Source: Candidatus Gastranaerophilales bacterium
Lineage (GTDB): Bacteria; Cyanobacteriota; Vampirovibrionia; Gastranaerophilales; Gastranaerophilaceae
Assembly: GCA_910587245.1 (NCBI GenBank)
Contig: CAJULX010000007.1
Span: forward strand, 12,167 to 76,166
Direction of reading: 5' to 3'
Length of the DNA stretch: 64,000 nt
The position numbers and the translations under genes were made by a program. The notes below the pieces were generated by a model that ran no database searches, was not told the DNA's origin, and saw only the letters and a list, made by a program, of their open reading frames with translations. Shown piece after piece: positions 8,244 to 16,628 of this stretch (its first letter is position 1; every line of letters starts with the position of its first letter).

Positions 8244-10301
8244 ATGAAACACAAAATATTGCCGGCACTATGCCTTTTGTTTTTAATAATTTATCAAACG
8301 ACATGTCCTGTTTATGCTAAATGTGAAGATTCTAAAAAAGTAATATCAATAACAAAAAAGGTTATCAAAAATCCTGCTGCGCAAAATATAGATGCTTATA
8401 TTGCAATAATGAAAAAACGTGTATTATATCATGGAATAAAACAGGATTATGAAGCACAGGCAGATGATATAAGAAGCATTCTGTATTTTTTGAGGAAAAA
8501 TAAAAAATCCGAAGATTATATTAAATATTATCAAAAACTAAATGCCACATATAATAAGCTCGGGTTTAAAAATAATCAAAATAACCGCCTTGAAATAGCA
8601 AAGAATCTTTATCTTGAAGATAAATTCTTTGCAAGCGCTTATGAATTTCTGGAACTTGCAAATGAAGATTATTGTAAAGAAATCTGCTATGAATATCTCG
8701 GTGATATCTCTCAGGAATTTAACAATCCCGAGGCAGCTTTAATATTTTACAAAAAATCGCTTGAGGTTGAGCCTGCAAATTATTGTGTTACCTGTAAAAC
8801 GGGTACAATATATAAAGAACTCGGCAAAGATGAAGAAGCAAAAGAATATTTTGAAACAACAATAAATTTAACCGAAGACCCTGAAATTTTGAATTTCATA
8901 GTAAATATTTATGAAAAAGAAATTAAGCAAAAAAAAGGTGATGAAACTTCTTATGAAATTTTGGGGCTTGCTTATCAAAAATTGAAAGAATACAACAAAA
9001 CCTATGAAATATTCAAAAAAGCAATGCAATTAAAACCCGACGATATTTTTCTTAAGTATTATCTTGGTAATCTGCTCTTTGATATGGGTGAATACACGGA
9101 AGCCATCAAGGTTTATAACTCAATAATTCTTAATAATCCGTATGAAACACAGATAAGAATCGCCCGCGCGAAAAGTTTAAAAGCGCTGAACAGGGCAGGT
9201 GATGCAATGAAAGATTATCAGGTTGTGCTTGCACTTTATCCTGATTCAAAACAGGCGCAGCTCGGGCTTTTTAAGCTTTTTACGGGCAAAAAACGTTCTG
9301 AGGATATTGTTAAATTATTCTATCCTTTAAATAAAAATTTCTCTCCAAATGCAAATTTTTATAATAATCTTGCAAAAACCCTTTATTCAAACGGTTTAGT
9401 AGCTGATGCGATAAATTTATATAAAGCCTCAATTAAGCTTGAACCTAAAAAAGTTTCAAGCTATACAAGCCTTTATAAAATCTATGAACTTGAAGGCAAA
9501 ACGGCTGATGCATATGAGCTTTCGCTCTCAGCGTACAAAAACTTCCCGAATAACCCTGAAATCAAAAATATGTATAATTACAGCAATAAAAATGTAGCTT
9601 CGCAAAAAAACCTGCTGGCTCTGTCTTATATGTCAAATAAGGAATATGACAAAGCAATTAAGATTTATAATCAAATTCAGCCGAAAAATGCTTCCGTATA
9701 TGAATCCATATCAAATTGTTATAAGGCGCAGAAGAACTATAAAGCGGCAATTGTAGCTCTTCAGAGTGCTGTTAAGCTGGATTCCGTTAATTCGGATTTA
9801 TACTACGGGATAGCTCTTTTGTATCTTGATTTAAATTCTAAAAAAACGGCAGAAAGTTACCTTAAAAAAGCAATAGGGCTTGATAGGAAAAATTTAAAAG
9901 CAAGAAAGCTTTTAAGCTATTTAACCCAGCAGGAAATAGATAACAAGCTTGATTCTGCGTATGCAATGTATCAAAAACGTGATTATAAAAATACGCTGGT
10001 TGAACTTGACAAGGCTGAAAAATTATACCCGAATAACCCCGAAGTTTATTATTATAAAGCACTCACTTATAATGCTTTAAACGATTCAACAAATGCATAC
10101 AAATTTTTTACAAAAACGCTGGAGATGGATAGAAGCTACTATGTTTCGCATTTTTATATGGCAGAAATTCTTGAAAAACAGGGTAAAGAAAAAAAGGCGC
10201 TTGAAGAATACGAAAGATTTTTAGGGGCTGACGTTAAAGATGAAAAGATGATGAAAAAGGCCCAGGATAAGGTTATTAAACTAGGTCAAAAATATTATTA
10301 A
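8244..10301 (+). CDS. exported TPR-repeat protein
   Basis: A 685-residue protein with a signal peptide (residues 1-27, ending in CPVYAKC). The cysteine at 27 could make it a lipoprotein, but the preceding residues VYAK are not a good lipobox. From about residue 110 to the end it is almost entirely tetratricopeptide repeats, for example YEILGLAYQKLKEYNKTYEI, YYLGNLLFDMGEYTEAIKVY and YESISNCYKAQKNYKAAI. About 12-14 units are visible. TPR solenoids are scaffolds, often for envelope assembly or polysaccharide export. The SD GAGGA lies upstream of 8244. kdsB starts 19 nt after its stop, suggesting an operon with an LPS-related gene. Confidence 0.8.
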   Translation: MKHKILPALCLLFLIIYQTTCPVYAKCEDSKKVISITKKVIKNPAAQNIDAYIAIMKKRVLYHGIKQDYEAQADDIRSILYFLRKNKKSEDYIKYYQKLNATYNKLGFKNNQNNRLEIAKNLYLEDKFFASAYEFLELANEDYCKEICYEYLGDISQEFNNPEAALIFYKKSLEVEPANYCVTCKTGTIYKELGKDEEAKEYFETTINLTEDPEILNFIVNIYEKEIKQKKGDETSYEILGLAYQKLKEYNKTYEIFKKAMQLKPDDIFLKYYLGNLLFDMGEYTEAIKVYNSIILNNPYETQIRIARAKSLKALNRAGDAMKDYQVVLALYPDSKQAQLGLFKLFTGKKRSEDIVKLFYPLNKNFSPNANFYNNLAKTLYSNGLVADAINLYKASIKLEPKKVSSYTSLYKIYELEGKTADAYELSLSAYKNFPNNPEIKNMYNYSNKNVASQKNLLALSYMSNKEYDKAIKIYNQIQPKNASVYESISNCYKAQKNYKAAIVALQSAVKLDSVNSDLYYGIALLYLDLNSKKTAESYLKKAIGLDRKNLKARKLLSYLTQQEIDNKLDSAYAMYQKRDYKNTLVELDKAEKLYPNNPEVYYYKALTYNALNDSTNAYKFFTKTLEMDRSYYVSHFYMAEILEKQGKEKKALEEYERFLGADVKDEKMMKKAQDKVIKLGQKYY

Positions 10302-10320
10302 AGAAAAAGGTTTTGTTATT

Positions 10321-11067
10321 ATGGAAAATTTGGAAAAGATTAAAAAAACTGCGATTATAATTCCTGCAAGATTAAATTCTTCCAGGTTAAAAAATAAGCT
10401 CCTTCTGTGCGCTAAAGGCAAGCCCGTTATTCAATGGGTATATGAAGCCGCACTAAAAGCAAAACTCGCTTCAAACGTTATTGTAGCCTGTGACAGTGAA
10501 GAAATTTTTAATGTTGTAAAAGAATTCGGCGGAAATGTTGAAATGACATCAACCGAGCATAAATCCGGCTCCGACAGAATAGCGGAAGTTGTAAAGAGAC
10601 ATCCTGAAATTGAATATATTTTAAATTTGCAAGGGGATGAGCCCCAGATGGATAGCGATGTAATTGATTCTTTAATTAATGCTCTTCATAATTCAACGGC
10701 GGATATTTCTACACTTGTTAGAAAAATCACGGATAAAGAACAGATTGAAAGCCCGAATTGTGTAAAATGCGTATTCAATAATGAAAATTATGCCCTTTAT
10801 TTTTCAAGATACCCGATTCCCTATAAAAGGAATGAAGAGGCTGCTGAATATTTTGCACATATCGGCATGTACGCTTACAGAAGAGACAGCCTTTTAAAAA
10901 TGACATCGCTTCCTATGGCAATGATAGAGAAAACGGAATCTCTTGAGCAGTTAAGAGCTCTGTATAACGGCATGACAATAAAAATTATACTTACAAATTT
11001 AAATCCTGTAGGTATTGATACCATACAGGATTTTGAAAAGTTTAAAAGTATTGCGGAGGCTGATTAA
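10321..11067 (+). CDS. kdsB: 3-deoxy-manno-octulosonate cytidylyltransferase (CMP-KDO synthetase)
   Basis: Activates KDO with CTP to CMP-KDO for the LPS inner core, in the cytoplasm. The 248-residue length is typical. The nucleotide-binding start IIPARLNSSRLKNKLL (residues 14-29) is the KdsB signature, with GKPVIQWVYEAA after it, then the KSGSDRIAEV and NLQGDEP motifs, and SRYPIPYKR with HIGMYAYRR near the middle. It follows the TPR gene by 19 nt. Its stop overlaps by 4 nt the convergent pilin gene on the other strand. Presence of kdsB is direct evidence for a KDO-containing outer membrane. Confidence 0.93.
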   Translation: MENLEKIKKTAIIIPARLNSSRLKNKLLLCAKGKPVIQWVYEAALKAKLASNVIVACDSEEIFNVVKEFGGNVEMTSTEHKSGSDRIAEVVKRHPEIEYILNLQGDEPQMDSDVIDSLINALHNSTADISTLVRKITDKEQIESPNCVKCVFNNENYALYFSRYPIPYKRNEEAAEYFAHIGMYAYRRDSLLKMTSLPMAMIEKTESLEQLRALYNGMTIKIILTNLNPVGIDTIQDFEKFKSIAEAD

Positions 11068-11348
11068 TTCGTTGTATCTGAATTTGTATCATTGAGTTCG
11101 CATGTGCCGGCTTCTTCCGTGCTTCCGGGTGTCCATGTGCCGCCGAATGATTCGCATGCCTTTCTTTGAACATCATCTGCACCGGTGTTAATGGTTTCTG
11201 CAGATTGTTTCAAAGTGTTTGACATATTCTGTCCCAATAATTGAAGGGCAACAACCGCAATAACCGTAACCATTGCAAGTATCAAAGCATATTCAATCAA
11301 ACTTTGTGCTTTAGATTTTTTATTATCGAGTTTTATATTTAACTTCAT
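11064..11348 (-). CDS. Flp/TadE-like small pilin with class III leader
   Basis: A 94-residue protein. A basic leader (KLNIKLDNKKSKA) is followed directly by QSLIEYALILAMVTVIAVVALQLLG, a hydrophobic helix with a Glu at position 5 of the mature region, as in type IVb/Flp pilins cleaved by prepilin peptidase. The C-terminal part contains two cysteines (residues near 75 and 88) that could form a disulphide. I place the start at the ATG at 11348, which has AGAGG about 9 nt upstream, rather than at the in-frame TTG at 11378. No pilus assembly genes are in the window. A type II pseudopilin is an alternative. Confidence 0.7.
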   Translation of the reverse strand: MKLNIKLDNKKSKAQSLIEYALILAMVTVIAVVALQLLGQNMSNTLKQSAETINTGADDVQRKACESFGGTWTPGSTEEAGTCELNDTNSDTTN

Positions 11349-11516
11349 AAAATGCAACCTCTTACCTTCGATAATCAAATATTACTATACTTCTCAACAT
11401 AAGTAAATATTTTACGATTTTTTTACATTATAATAACTATATATTCCACAAAATCTGTTATTTTTCACCTTGTTTATAAAAATTTTAACTTTCTTAAATT
11501 TTGATAATATTTTAAA

Positions 11517-11547
11517 TAAAAAAATGAGCCTCAAATTTGAGGCTCAT
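11517..11547 (-). terminator. intrinsic terminator of rpsP
   Basis: Hairpin ATGAGCCTCAAA/TTTGAGGCTCAT at 11524-11547. On the minus strand it is followed by a run of seven T residues, 19 nt after the rpsP stop. Confidence 0.85.
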
Positions 11548-11565
11548 AAAGTGTTCTTTTTAAAA

Positions 11566-11940
11566 CTATTCAGCTGCTGCTTCCGCCGGAGCCTCTTCGC
11601 TTGCAGGAGCTTCTGCTGCGGCAGCTTCCTCTTGTTTTTGAGCTTCTAATTTAGCTTGAGCCTTTTTAGAGAGCTTTTGTGTTTCTTTTTTATTGTAAAT
11701 AAGAGCGCCGTTTTCATCACAGTTTTTAATTAAATATGCAACTGTTTCTGTAGTCTGAGCACCTTTTTTAACCCAGTTTTCAGCACTTTCTTTATTTAAT
11801 TTCATTTCTTTTGTTTTCGGATTGTAGAAACCTAATTCCTCAATAGGTGCACCTTCTCTTTTAGAACGTGAATCTATTACAACTACCCTGTATGTCGGGT
11901 TTTTCTTATATCCTAATCTTTTAAGTCTAATCTTAACCAC
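11566..11940 (-). CDS. rpsP: 30S ribosomal protein S16 with Ala/Glu-rich tail
   Basis: Small-subunit protein needed for 30S assembly. The start is GTG at 11940, giving VKIRLKRLGYKKNPTYRVVVIDSR, the strongly conserved S16 N-terminus. The core ends near residue 85. The last 35 or so residues are a low-complexity extension of Lys/Gln then Ala/Glu, as in some other bacteria with long S16. It lies downstream of ffh and an unknown membrane gene on the same strand; ffh-rpsP adjacency is a common bacterial arrangement. The start has no convincing SD. Confidence 0.95.
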   Translation of the reverse strand: MVKIRLKRLGYKKNPTYRVVVIDSRSKREGAPIEELGFYNPKTKEMKLNKESAENWVKKGAQTTETVAYLIKNCDENGALIYNKKETQKLSKKAQAKLEAQKQEEAAAAEAPASEEAPAEAAAE

Positions 11941-12058
11941 TTTTGTTCGTCTTTCTTTTGTTTGCTTACACTATTTACCTAATCAACATAAAAACACAAA
12001 GATATTTTAAAATCAAGCGTTTTATGCCTTTTTTAAAAATTTTTTTTGAAATTTTAAC

Positions 12059-12553
12059 TTAATCTTGTTTACCTCTTACAAAACAGAAATATTCGTTAAA
12101 ATAGCAGTGCTTTCTTATTTTTATTGTTCTCATGCCTGATTCTAAATATTTTCCGAATTGTATCATAACATTATTTGCATTAATCGGGTTGGTAAAACCG
12201 TAATTGATAAATGCCTGGCCGTTATCAGTCCCGTAATTTAATAAAATGTCGTAAATTACTTTGCCGTTTTCAAGTTTTCTTTTATCAACCGCTATATCGT
12301 AAATTTTTACCGTGTCAAAACGGCTTATATCTATATATGTATTATCATTCGGGCTTTTTTTGCTTATTGTGCAGGTGTGCGTATCTTTATCGCAATTCAT
12401 ATCCATATCAAATTCCGAAACATGAATTACCGCATATATACACACTGCAACAAGTATAAATGCCAAAATCTTAATTCTTTCAATAGGAAGGATTCTTCTT
12501 ATTATATTTCTTATTTTTTTATAACGATCCTTTTTATTTCTGTTCATGCTCAA
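12059..12553 (-). CDS. single-pass membrane protein of unknown function between ffh and rpsP
   Basis: A 164-residue protein. A very basic N-terminus (residues 4-27) precedes one membrane helix (about 28-45, IKILAFILVAVCIYAVIHV). The C-terminal part outside the membrane has four cysteines (C54, C61, and two near the end) and beta-rich sequence. I recognise no family. The start is TTG at 12553: it has a perfect AGGAGG 9 nt upstream, and the TTG overlaps the ffh stop codon as TTGA, pointing to translational coupling. An ATG two codons later is the alternative. Its place inside the SRP/ribosomal unit hints at a role near protein export, which is only inference. Confidence 0.65.
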   Translation of the reverse strand: MSMNRNKKDRYKKIRNIIRRILPIERIKILAFILVAVCIYAVIHVSEFDMDMNCDKDTHTCTISKKSPNDNTYIDISRFDTVKIYDIAVDKRKLENGKVIYDILLNYGTDNGQAFINYGFTNPINANNVMIQFGKYLESGMRTIKIRKHCYFNEYFCFVRGKQD

Positions 12554-13929
12554 AAGGGAAAACCTCCTCTACTCTTCATTTTAGCCATTAAATTTGCTTT
12601 TTGTTTTGCCTTGGAACCCTTTAAACCGCTTTTTAAATCTCCAAAGCCTTTCATCATCTTTCTCATTGTTTCAAATTGTGTCATAAACGCGTTTAATTCG
12701 TTTATGTCAACACCTGCGCCTTTTGCAATTCTTCTTTTTCTGCTTGCATTTAATAAATCAGGGTTTGCACGCTCTTTAAGCGTCATGGAACTTATTATAA
12801 CTTCAATTTTTTTAAATTGCTTTTCCCCTTCAAAAGAAATTTTCTGCTTTACATCTTTATTCAGCCCGGGGATAGGCAAAAGCCCTAATATTCCTTCAAT
12901 TGACCCTAAAGCCTTCATCTGCTTTTGAAATTTTAAAAAGTCATCAAAAGAAAATTTGTTTTTTAAAATATTAAGTTCAAGCTCTTTTGTCTGTTTTTCA
13001 TCAAATGCGCTCTGTGCTTTTTCTACAAGGCTTACAATATCCCCCATTCCAAGAATTCTGCCCGCCATTCTGTCAGGGTAAAAATCTTCAAGAGGAACAA
13101 TTTTTTCTCCGGTACCTGTTAATTTAATCGGTTTTCCCGTTGAATAAACGATACTTAAAGCACATCCGCCTCTTGTATCACCGTCAAGCTTTGTTAAAAT
13201 CACCCCTGTAATCTTTAATTGCTCATCAAAGTTTTTGGCTATATCAATCGCTTCCTGTCCTGTCATTGAATCTACAACAAGAAGTTTTTCATTTAAGGGG
13301 TAAAGTTTATCTATGATAAGCAGTTCTGCCATCATATCGGTGTCAATCTGTAATCTGCCCGCAGTATCAAATATTAACACTGTATTATTGTTTTCTTTGG
13401 CGTATTCAAGCGCCTTTTTGGCAATTTCGGTCACATCTTTTGAATTTTCAAGGCTGAAAAAGTCAGTTTCAATTGATTTTGCAAGAGTCTTTAATTGCTC
13501 GATTGCGGCGGGTCTGTACACATCCATTGCAACAAGAAGCGGCTTTTTGCCCTCTTTTTTTAACCTTAAAGCAAGTTTTGCACTTGCCGTGGTTTTCCCG
13601 CTTCCCTGAAGCCCGAGCATCATTATAATACTTGGGTTTGTATCAAGCTTCAAAGGTGAATTTTCCTTACCCAAAAGCTCCGTTAATTCATCGGAAACTA
13701 TTTTTATAAGCATTTCGGATGGTTTAACACTTCTTAATACATCAGCCCCTTCCGCTTTTTCTTTAATATTTGAAATAAAAGACTTAACAACATTTAAAGA
13801 AACATCCGATGCAATCAAAGCACGGCGGATTTCCCTTAAAGCATCAGCCATATTCTCTTCGGTTAAAGTGCTGTTCGAAGAGGTTTTATGTATAATTTCC
13901 TGTAATCTTTCCGATAAATTATCAAACAT
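12550..13929 (-). CDS. ffh: signal recognition particle protein Ffh (SRP54)
   Basis: GTPase that binds signal sequences and 4.5S RNA and delivers ribosomes to FtsY. 459 residues from the ATG at 13929, matching the family start MFDNLSERLQ. The in-frame GTG at 13944 is rejected. The N domain is residues 1-85. The G domain contains GLQGSGKTTASAKLA (P-loop), DTAGR and TKLDGDTRGG. The Met-rich M domain contains GDIVSLVEKAQ, LGLLPG-like ILGLLPIPG and the C-terminal MMKGFGDLK-rich segment ending GGFPF. TATAAT lies 6 nt before the ATG with no SD, so a leaderless mRNA is likely. The 4.5S RNA gene was not found in the window. Confidence 0.96.
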   Translation of the reverse strand: MFDNLSERLQEIIHKTSSNSTLTEENMADALREIRRALIASDVSLNVVKSFISNIKEKAEGADVLRSVKPSEMLIKIVSDELTELLGKENSPLKLDTNPSIIMMLGLQGSGKTTASAKLALRLKKEGKKPLLVAMDVYRPAAIEQLKTLAKSIETDFFSLENSKDVTEIAKKALEYAKENNNTVLIFDTAGRLQIDTDMMAELLIIDKLYPLNEKLLVVDSMTGQEAIDIAKNFDEQLKITGVILTKLDGDTRGGCALSIVYSTGKPIKLTGTGEKIVPLEDFYPDRMAGRILGMGDIVSLVEKAQSAFDEKQTKELELNILKNKFSFDDFLKFQKQMKALGSIEGILGLLPIPGLNKDVKQKISFEGEKQFKKIEVIISSMTLKERANPDLLNASRKRRIAKGAGVDINELNAFMTQFETMRKMMKGFGDLKSGLKGSKAKQKANLMAKMKSRGGFPF

Positions 13930-13935
13930 AAAGCC

Positions 13936-13941
13936 ATTATA
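13936..13941 (-). promoter_or_regulatory. -10 box of ffh, leaderless spacing
   Basis: Minus-strand TATAAT, then six bases (GGCTTT), then the ATG of ffh. There is no SD in between. Confidence 0.5.
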
Positions 13942-13981
13942 CACAATAATTTCATAAAATTAAATCAGCAGAATAAAAAAT

Positions 13982-14638
13982 TTATTTTTGTGTTTTTTCG
14001 CCGTTTTTACCGTCTTTTTTGCCGCCCGTTATCATATTAAACAAAAGAAGTATAAATGCTGCCCCGATACCTACGGATATGGAATTTTTCATAATGTATG
14101 CAGTTCTGTCTTTTTTAGCTTCTTTTTTGGCAAAATTTAAAAGCCCGTCTTCTTTTGCGGCTTTATTGATATAATCCAAGGCGCTTTGTTTCAGTGCCCA
14201 TGCGGCATCTGAAAATTTCTGTCCCAGTGTTTTTATTTCTTCATCGTTTAAGTTTTCATTTTCAAGCAGACGGCCCGTTTTCACATATTCTGCCGCCTTT
14301 TCAAGCTGTTCTTTTGCGTTTTCAAAACTTACATCAGGCAATGTTTCTTCCGCAATTCCCATTGTATTCATGCTGCTTCTTATAAAAGTATCGCAAAGCG
14401 TATCACTCACTCCTTCAATATTTTTGGACGGTAATAAAGCTGTAATTCCGCCTGCAAGAAGCCCTCCGGTTAAGCCCATTCCTGCTGTGATGCCAACTTC
14501 TTTTGCAGCATTTAAAAATCCGCCGCTTTTTTTGCCTGCAGTTGTATCTGTTTTAGGCTGCTGTACGGCATTTTGCCCTACTTTTGCGTTTGCATTTATG
14601 GTTGAATGTATGAAATTTGTCATTTCTGCCTGCTGCAT
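13982..14638 (-). CDS. membrane-associated protein of unknown function
   Basis: A 218-residue protein from the ATG at 14638, which has AAGGTG about 10 nt upstream. The longer TTG-started frame is rejected. It has no signal peptide. A Gly/Ala-rich hydrophobic segment (GITAGMGLTGGLLAGGITALL) lies near residue 45, and a second (SISVGIGAAFILLLFNMI) near 185, followed by a Lys/Gly tail. Between them is an alpha-helical, acidic region of about 110 residues. The layout of an unstructured N-terminus, a Gly-rich helix and a helical domain resembles the proteins at 36.0-40.1 kb and 59.5-60.3 kb of this window. The function is unknown. Confidence 0.6.
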   Translation of the reverse strand: MQQAEMTNFIHSTINANAKVGQNAVQQPKTDTTAGKKSGGFLNAAKEVGITAGMGLTGGLLAGGITALLPSKNIEGVSDTLCDTFIRSSMNTMGIAEETLPDVSFENAKEQLEKAAEYVKTGRLLENENLNDEEIKTLGQKFSDAAWALKQSALDYINKAAKEDGLLNFAKKEAKKDRTAYIMKNSISVGIGAAFILLLFNMITGGKKDGKNGEKTQK

Positions 14639-14691
14639 TTTAAAACACCTTATTTTGATACAAATATAACAGGTATGAAGCAAAATAATTG

Positions 14692-16032
14692 TTATTCATG
14701 GTTAATAATTGTTAAGATTTCGTCAAAATTGTAACAATCTTCATTAACGTGAATAACTGCATCGGGGTTTATTTTTTTAACTTCTGCTTCAATATCCGAA
14801 ATTTTAACCTCGTCTAAAAATTCATCCGTTCCTTCTTTTAACATAACGGACGGAATTACGATATGCTGAAAATCCTTATCTTTTACGGTTTTTAAGATAT
14901 CACTTCCCGTTATAAGCCCTGCGACGCTTATTTTATCCCCAAAAAATTCATTTTTAATATTTATAACTTCAAAATCAAGGTTTTCAACTTCAATTTCTTC
15001 TTTAAATCCTTCAAAGAGTTCTGCCGCAATGCTTCCCGTTAAAATTGAAACTTTCTTTTTATTTTTTAATTTTTTCTTCAACTTCTTTTTGCATTTAATA
15101 AAACTATCGGACATAAGCCTTATAGCGCCGACACCGTCTTCAATCTGTACAAAATCGCCGTAATATTTTTTATCGGGAATTTCTCTTTTTGCCGTAAGGA
15201 AAATTTCATCAGATGCCATTGCTATATGCCTTTTCTGGCATGTATTAAATTCATCCAGTAAATCTATGATATTATTTGCATTTTCATATGTTAAGGGTTT
15301 TAAAATATCACCCTCTCTGTATTTGCTTACCCCGACAGGCACCACGGCAAGTGATTTTAATATTTTTTTATATTTTTTAAGGTCATTCAGTGTACGGCTC
15401 AATTCCTCTCCGTCATTGATTTTGGGGCATAAAACAATCTGCCCGTGAATTTCAATTCCGATTTTTTTAAACCTGTCTAAAATATTTAAAATTTCGCCCG
15501 CCCTTTTATTTCTAAGCATTTTAATCCTTAAATCAGGATTGGTGGTGTGTATTGAAACGTATAAAGGCGAAAGCCTCAAAGCTTCCATCCTCTGCCAGTC
15601 TTCTTCTTTAAGATTTGTGCCTGTAATGTAAGTCCCCTGCAGGTAAGAAGTCCGCCAGTCGTCATCTTTGACGTATAAACTTTCTCTTAAGCCCTTTGGC
15701 TGCTGGTCTACAAAGCAGAATATACATTTATTCAGGCATGGTTTAATACCGTCAAAAACCGCGCATTCAAAATCAATGCCGAGGTCTTCGTCCTCATCTT
15801 TTTCTATTTCAAAAAGTTCAAGCTCTCCCGGTAAAAAACTGCCGTCTTCCTGTATTTGGGGTGCTTTTCTAACTGCAAGACTGATATTTTCATCCTGAAT
15901 AATAAAACTTAACTCAATAATATCTTTTGGCTGAATACCGTTTACCGTAAGGATTTCATCCCCCTTTTGAAGCCCGAGTTCTTCCGCTATTGAACCTTCC
16001 TTTGTGCCGAAAATTACCATTCCTTTTTTCAT
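14692..16032 (-). CDS. PDZ-radical SAM-DUF512 protein (putative Fe-S oxidoreductase)
   Basis: A 446-residue protein. A PDZ-like segment occupies residues 5-58 (KGMVIFGTKEGSIAEELGL, GDEILTVNG). The radical SAM cluster motif is C99-x3-C103-x2-C106 in CLNKCIFCFVDQQ. The rest matches the DUF512 layout, with IHTTNPDLRIKML, GQIVLCPKINDG and VPVGVSKYRE. Family members are described as cyanobacterial and clostridial Fe-S proteins of unknown reaction. The start overlaps the PadR gene by 4 nt (ATGA), so the two are coupled. The reaction cannot be told from sequence. Confidence 0.88.
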   Translation of the reverse strand: MKKGMVIFGTKEGSIAEELGLQKGDEILTVNGIQPKDIIELSFIIQDENISLAVRKAPQIQEDGSFLPGELELFEIEKDEDEDLGIDFECAVFDGIKPCLNKCIFCFVDQQPKGLRESLYVKDDDWRTSYLQGTYITGTNLKEEDWQRMEALRLSPLYVSIHTTNPDLRIKMLRNKRAGEILNILDRFKKIGIEIHGQIVLCPKINDGEELSRTLNDLKKYKKILKSLAVVPVGVSKYREGDILKPLTYENANNIIDLLDEFNTCQKRHIAMASDEIFLTAKREIPDKKYYGDFVQIEDGVGAIRLMSDSFIKCKKKLKKKLKNKKKVSILTGSIAAELFEGFKEEIEVENLDFEVINIKNEFFGDKISVAGLITGSDILKTVKDKDFQHIVIPSVMLKEGTDEFLDEVKISDIEAEVKKINPDAVIHVNEDCYNFDEILTIINHE

Positions 16033-16523
16033 TGAATTTCTCCGATTAAGCTTTCAATGGCAGGAAGGTTTGATTTTATAACGTTTTTTTGTGTTTCGGT
16101 ATAAAGATTATAAGGGTTCTCAAGTGCCGAGATTATCTCTGCTTTCAGTATTTTCAGGCTGTTCAGGCAGTTTTGGAAAAGTTCTTTTTTTTCTTCCTCT
16201 TCAAGAATATCGGAAATGCAGATTAAAATTGAAGCGCTGTTTAAAATGTGCGCTTTATTTTTAAATGTAAAGGCGGAAATTTGGCTTTTTAAATATTTTT
16301 GCCCGAAAGGTGTGATTTTATAGGTTTTTGTGAGCATTCCGCCGTCTGACATTTTTGATTCAAATTCAACACAAGAAAGGCTTTCAAGCTTTTTTAAAGC
16401 CGGATTTATTGTGCCGAGGCTTGGAGAAGCGTACATGAAAAATTTTTCTTCAATTAATTTTTTAATTTTGTAAATTGTGGCATCATATTTAATTAATATA
16501 TATAAAATAAGGATTTCCGTCAT
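16029..16523 (-). CDS. PadR-family transcriptional regulator
   Basis: A 164-residue protein. The winged helix spans residues 1-85: ILILYILIKYDATIYKIKKLIEEKF, then SLGTINPALKKLESLSCVEFES and TYKITPFGQKYLKSQI, which is the PadR pattern. A helical C-terminal dimerisation region follows. The start ATG at 16523 has GGAG 9 nt upstream and an extended -10 (TGCTAGAAT) at 16548-16556. It is the first gene of a two-gene unit with the radical SAM/DUF512 gene, so it probably regulates that unit and itself. It is divergent from uppS. Confidence 0.82.
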   Translation of the reverse strand: MTEILILYILIKYDATIYKIKKLIEEKFFMYASPSLGTINPALKKLESLSCVEFESKMSDGGMLTKTYKITPFGQKYLKSQISAFTFKNKAHILNSASILICISDILEEEEKKELFQNCLNSLKILKAEIISALENPYNLYTETQKNVIKSNLPAIESLIGEIQ

Positions 16524-16547
16524 TTTTAATACTCCAAAACCTAATCC

Positions 16548-16598
16548 ATTCTAGCATAAAGGTTTAAATATTGTGAAATTCTTTATTTAATTTATAAT
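16548..16598. promoter_or_regulatory. divergent promoters of padR and uppS
   Basis: Minus strand: extended -10 TGCTAGAAT (16548-16556) for padR. Plus strand: TATAAT at 16593-16598 with TTGTGA at 16571-16576 (16-nt spacer) for uppS. A PadR dimer binding here could affect both units. Confidence 0.5.
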
Positions 16599-16628
16599 TT
16601 ATTTTGGGTAAAAAATAAGGAAAAAATT

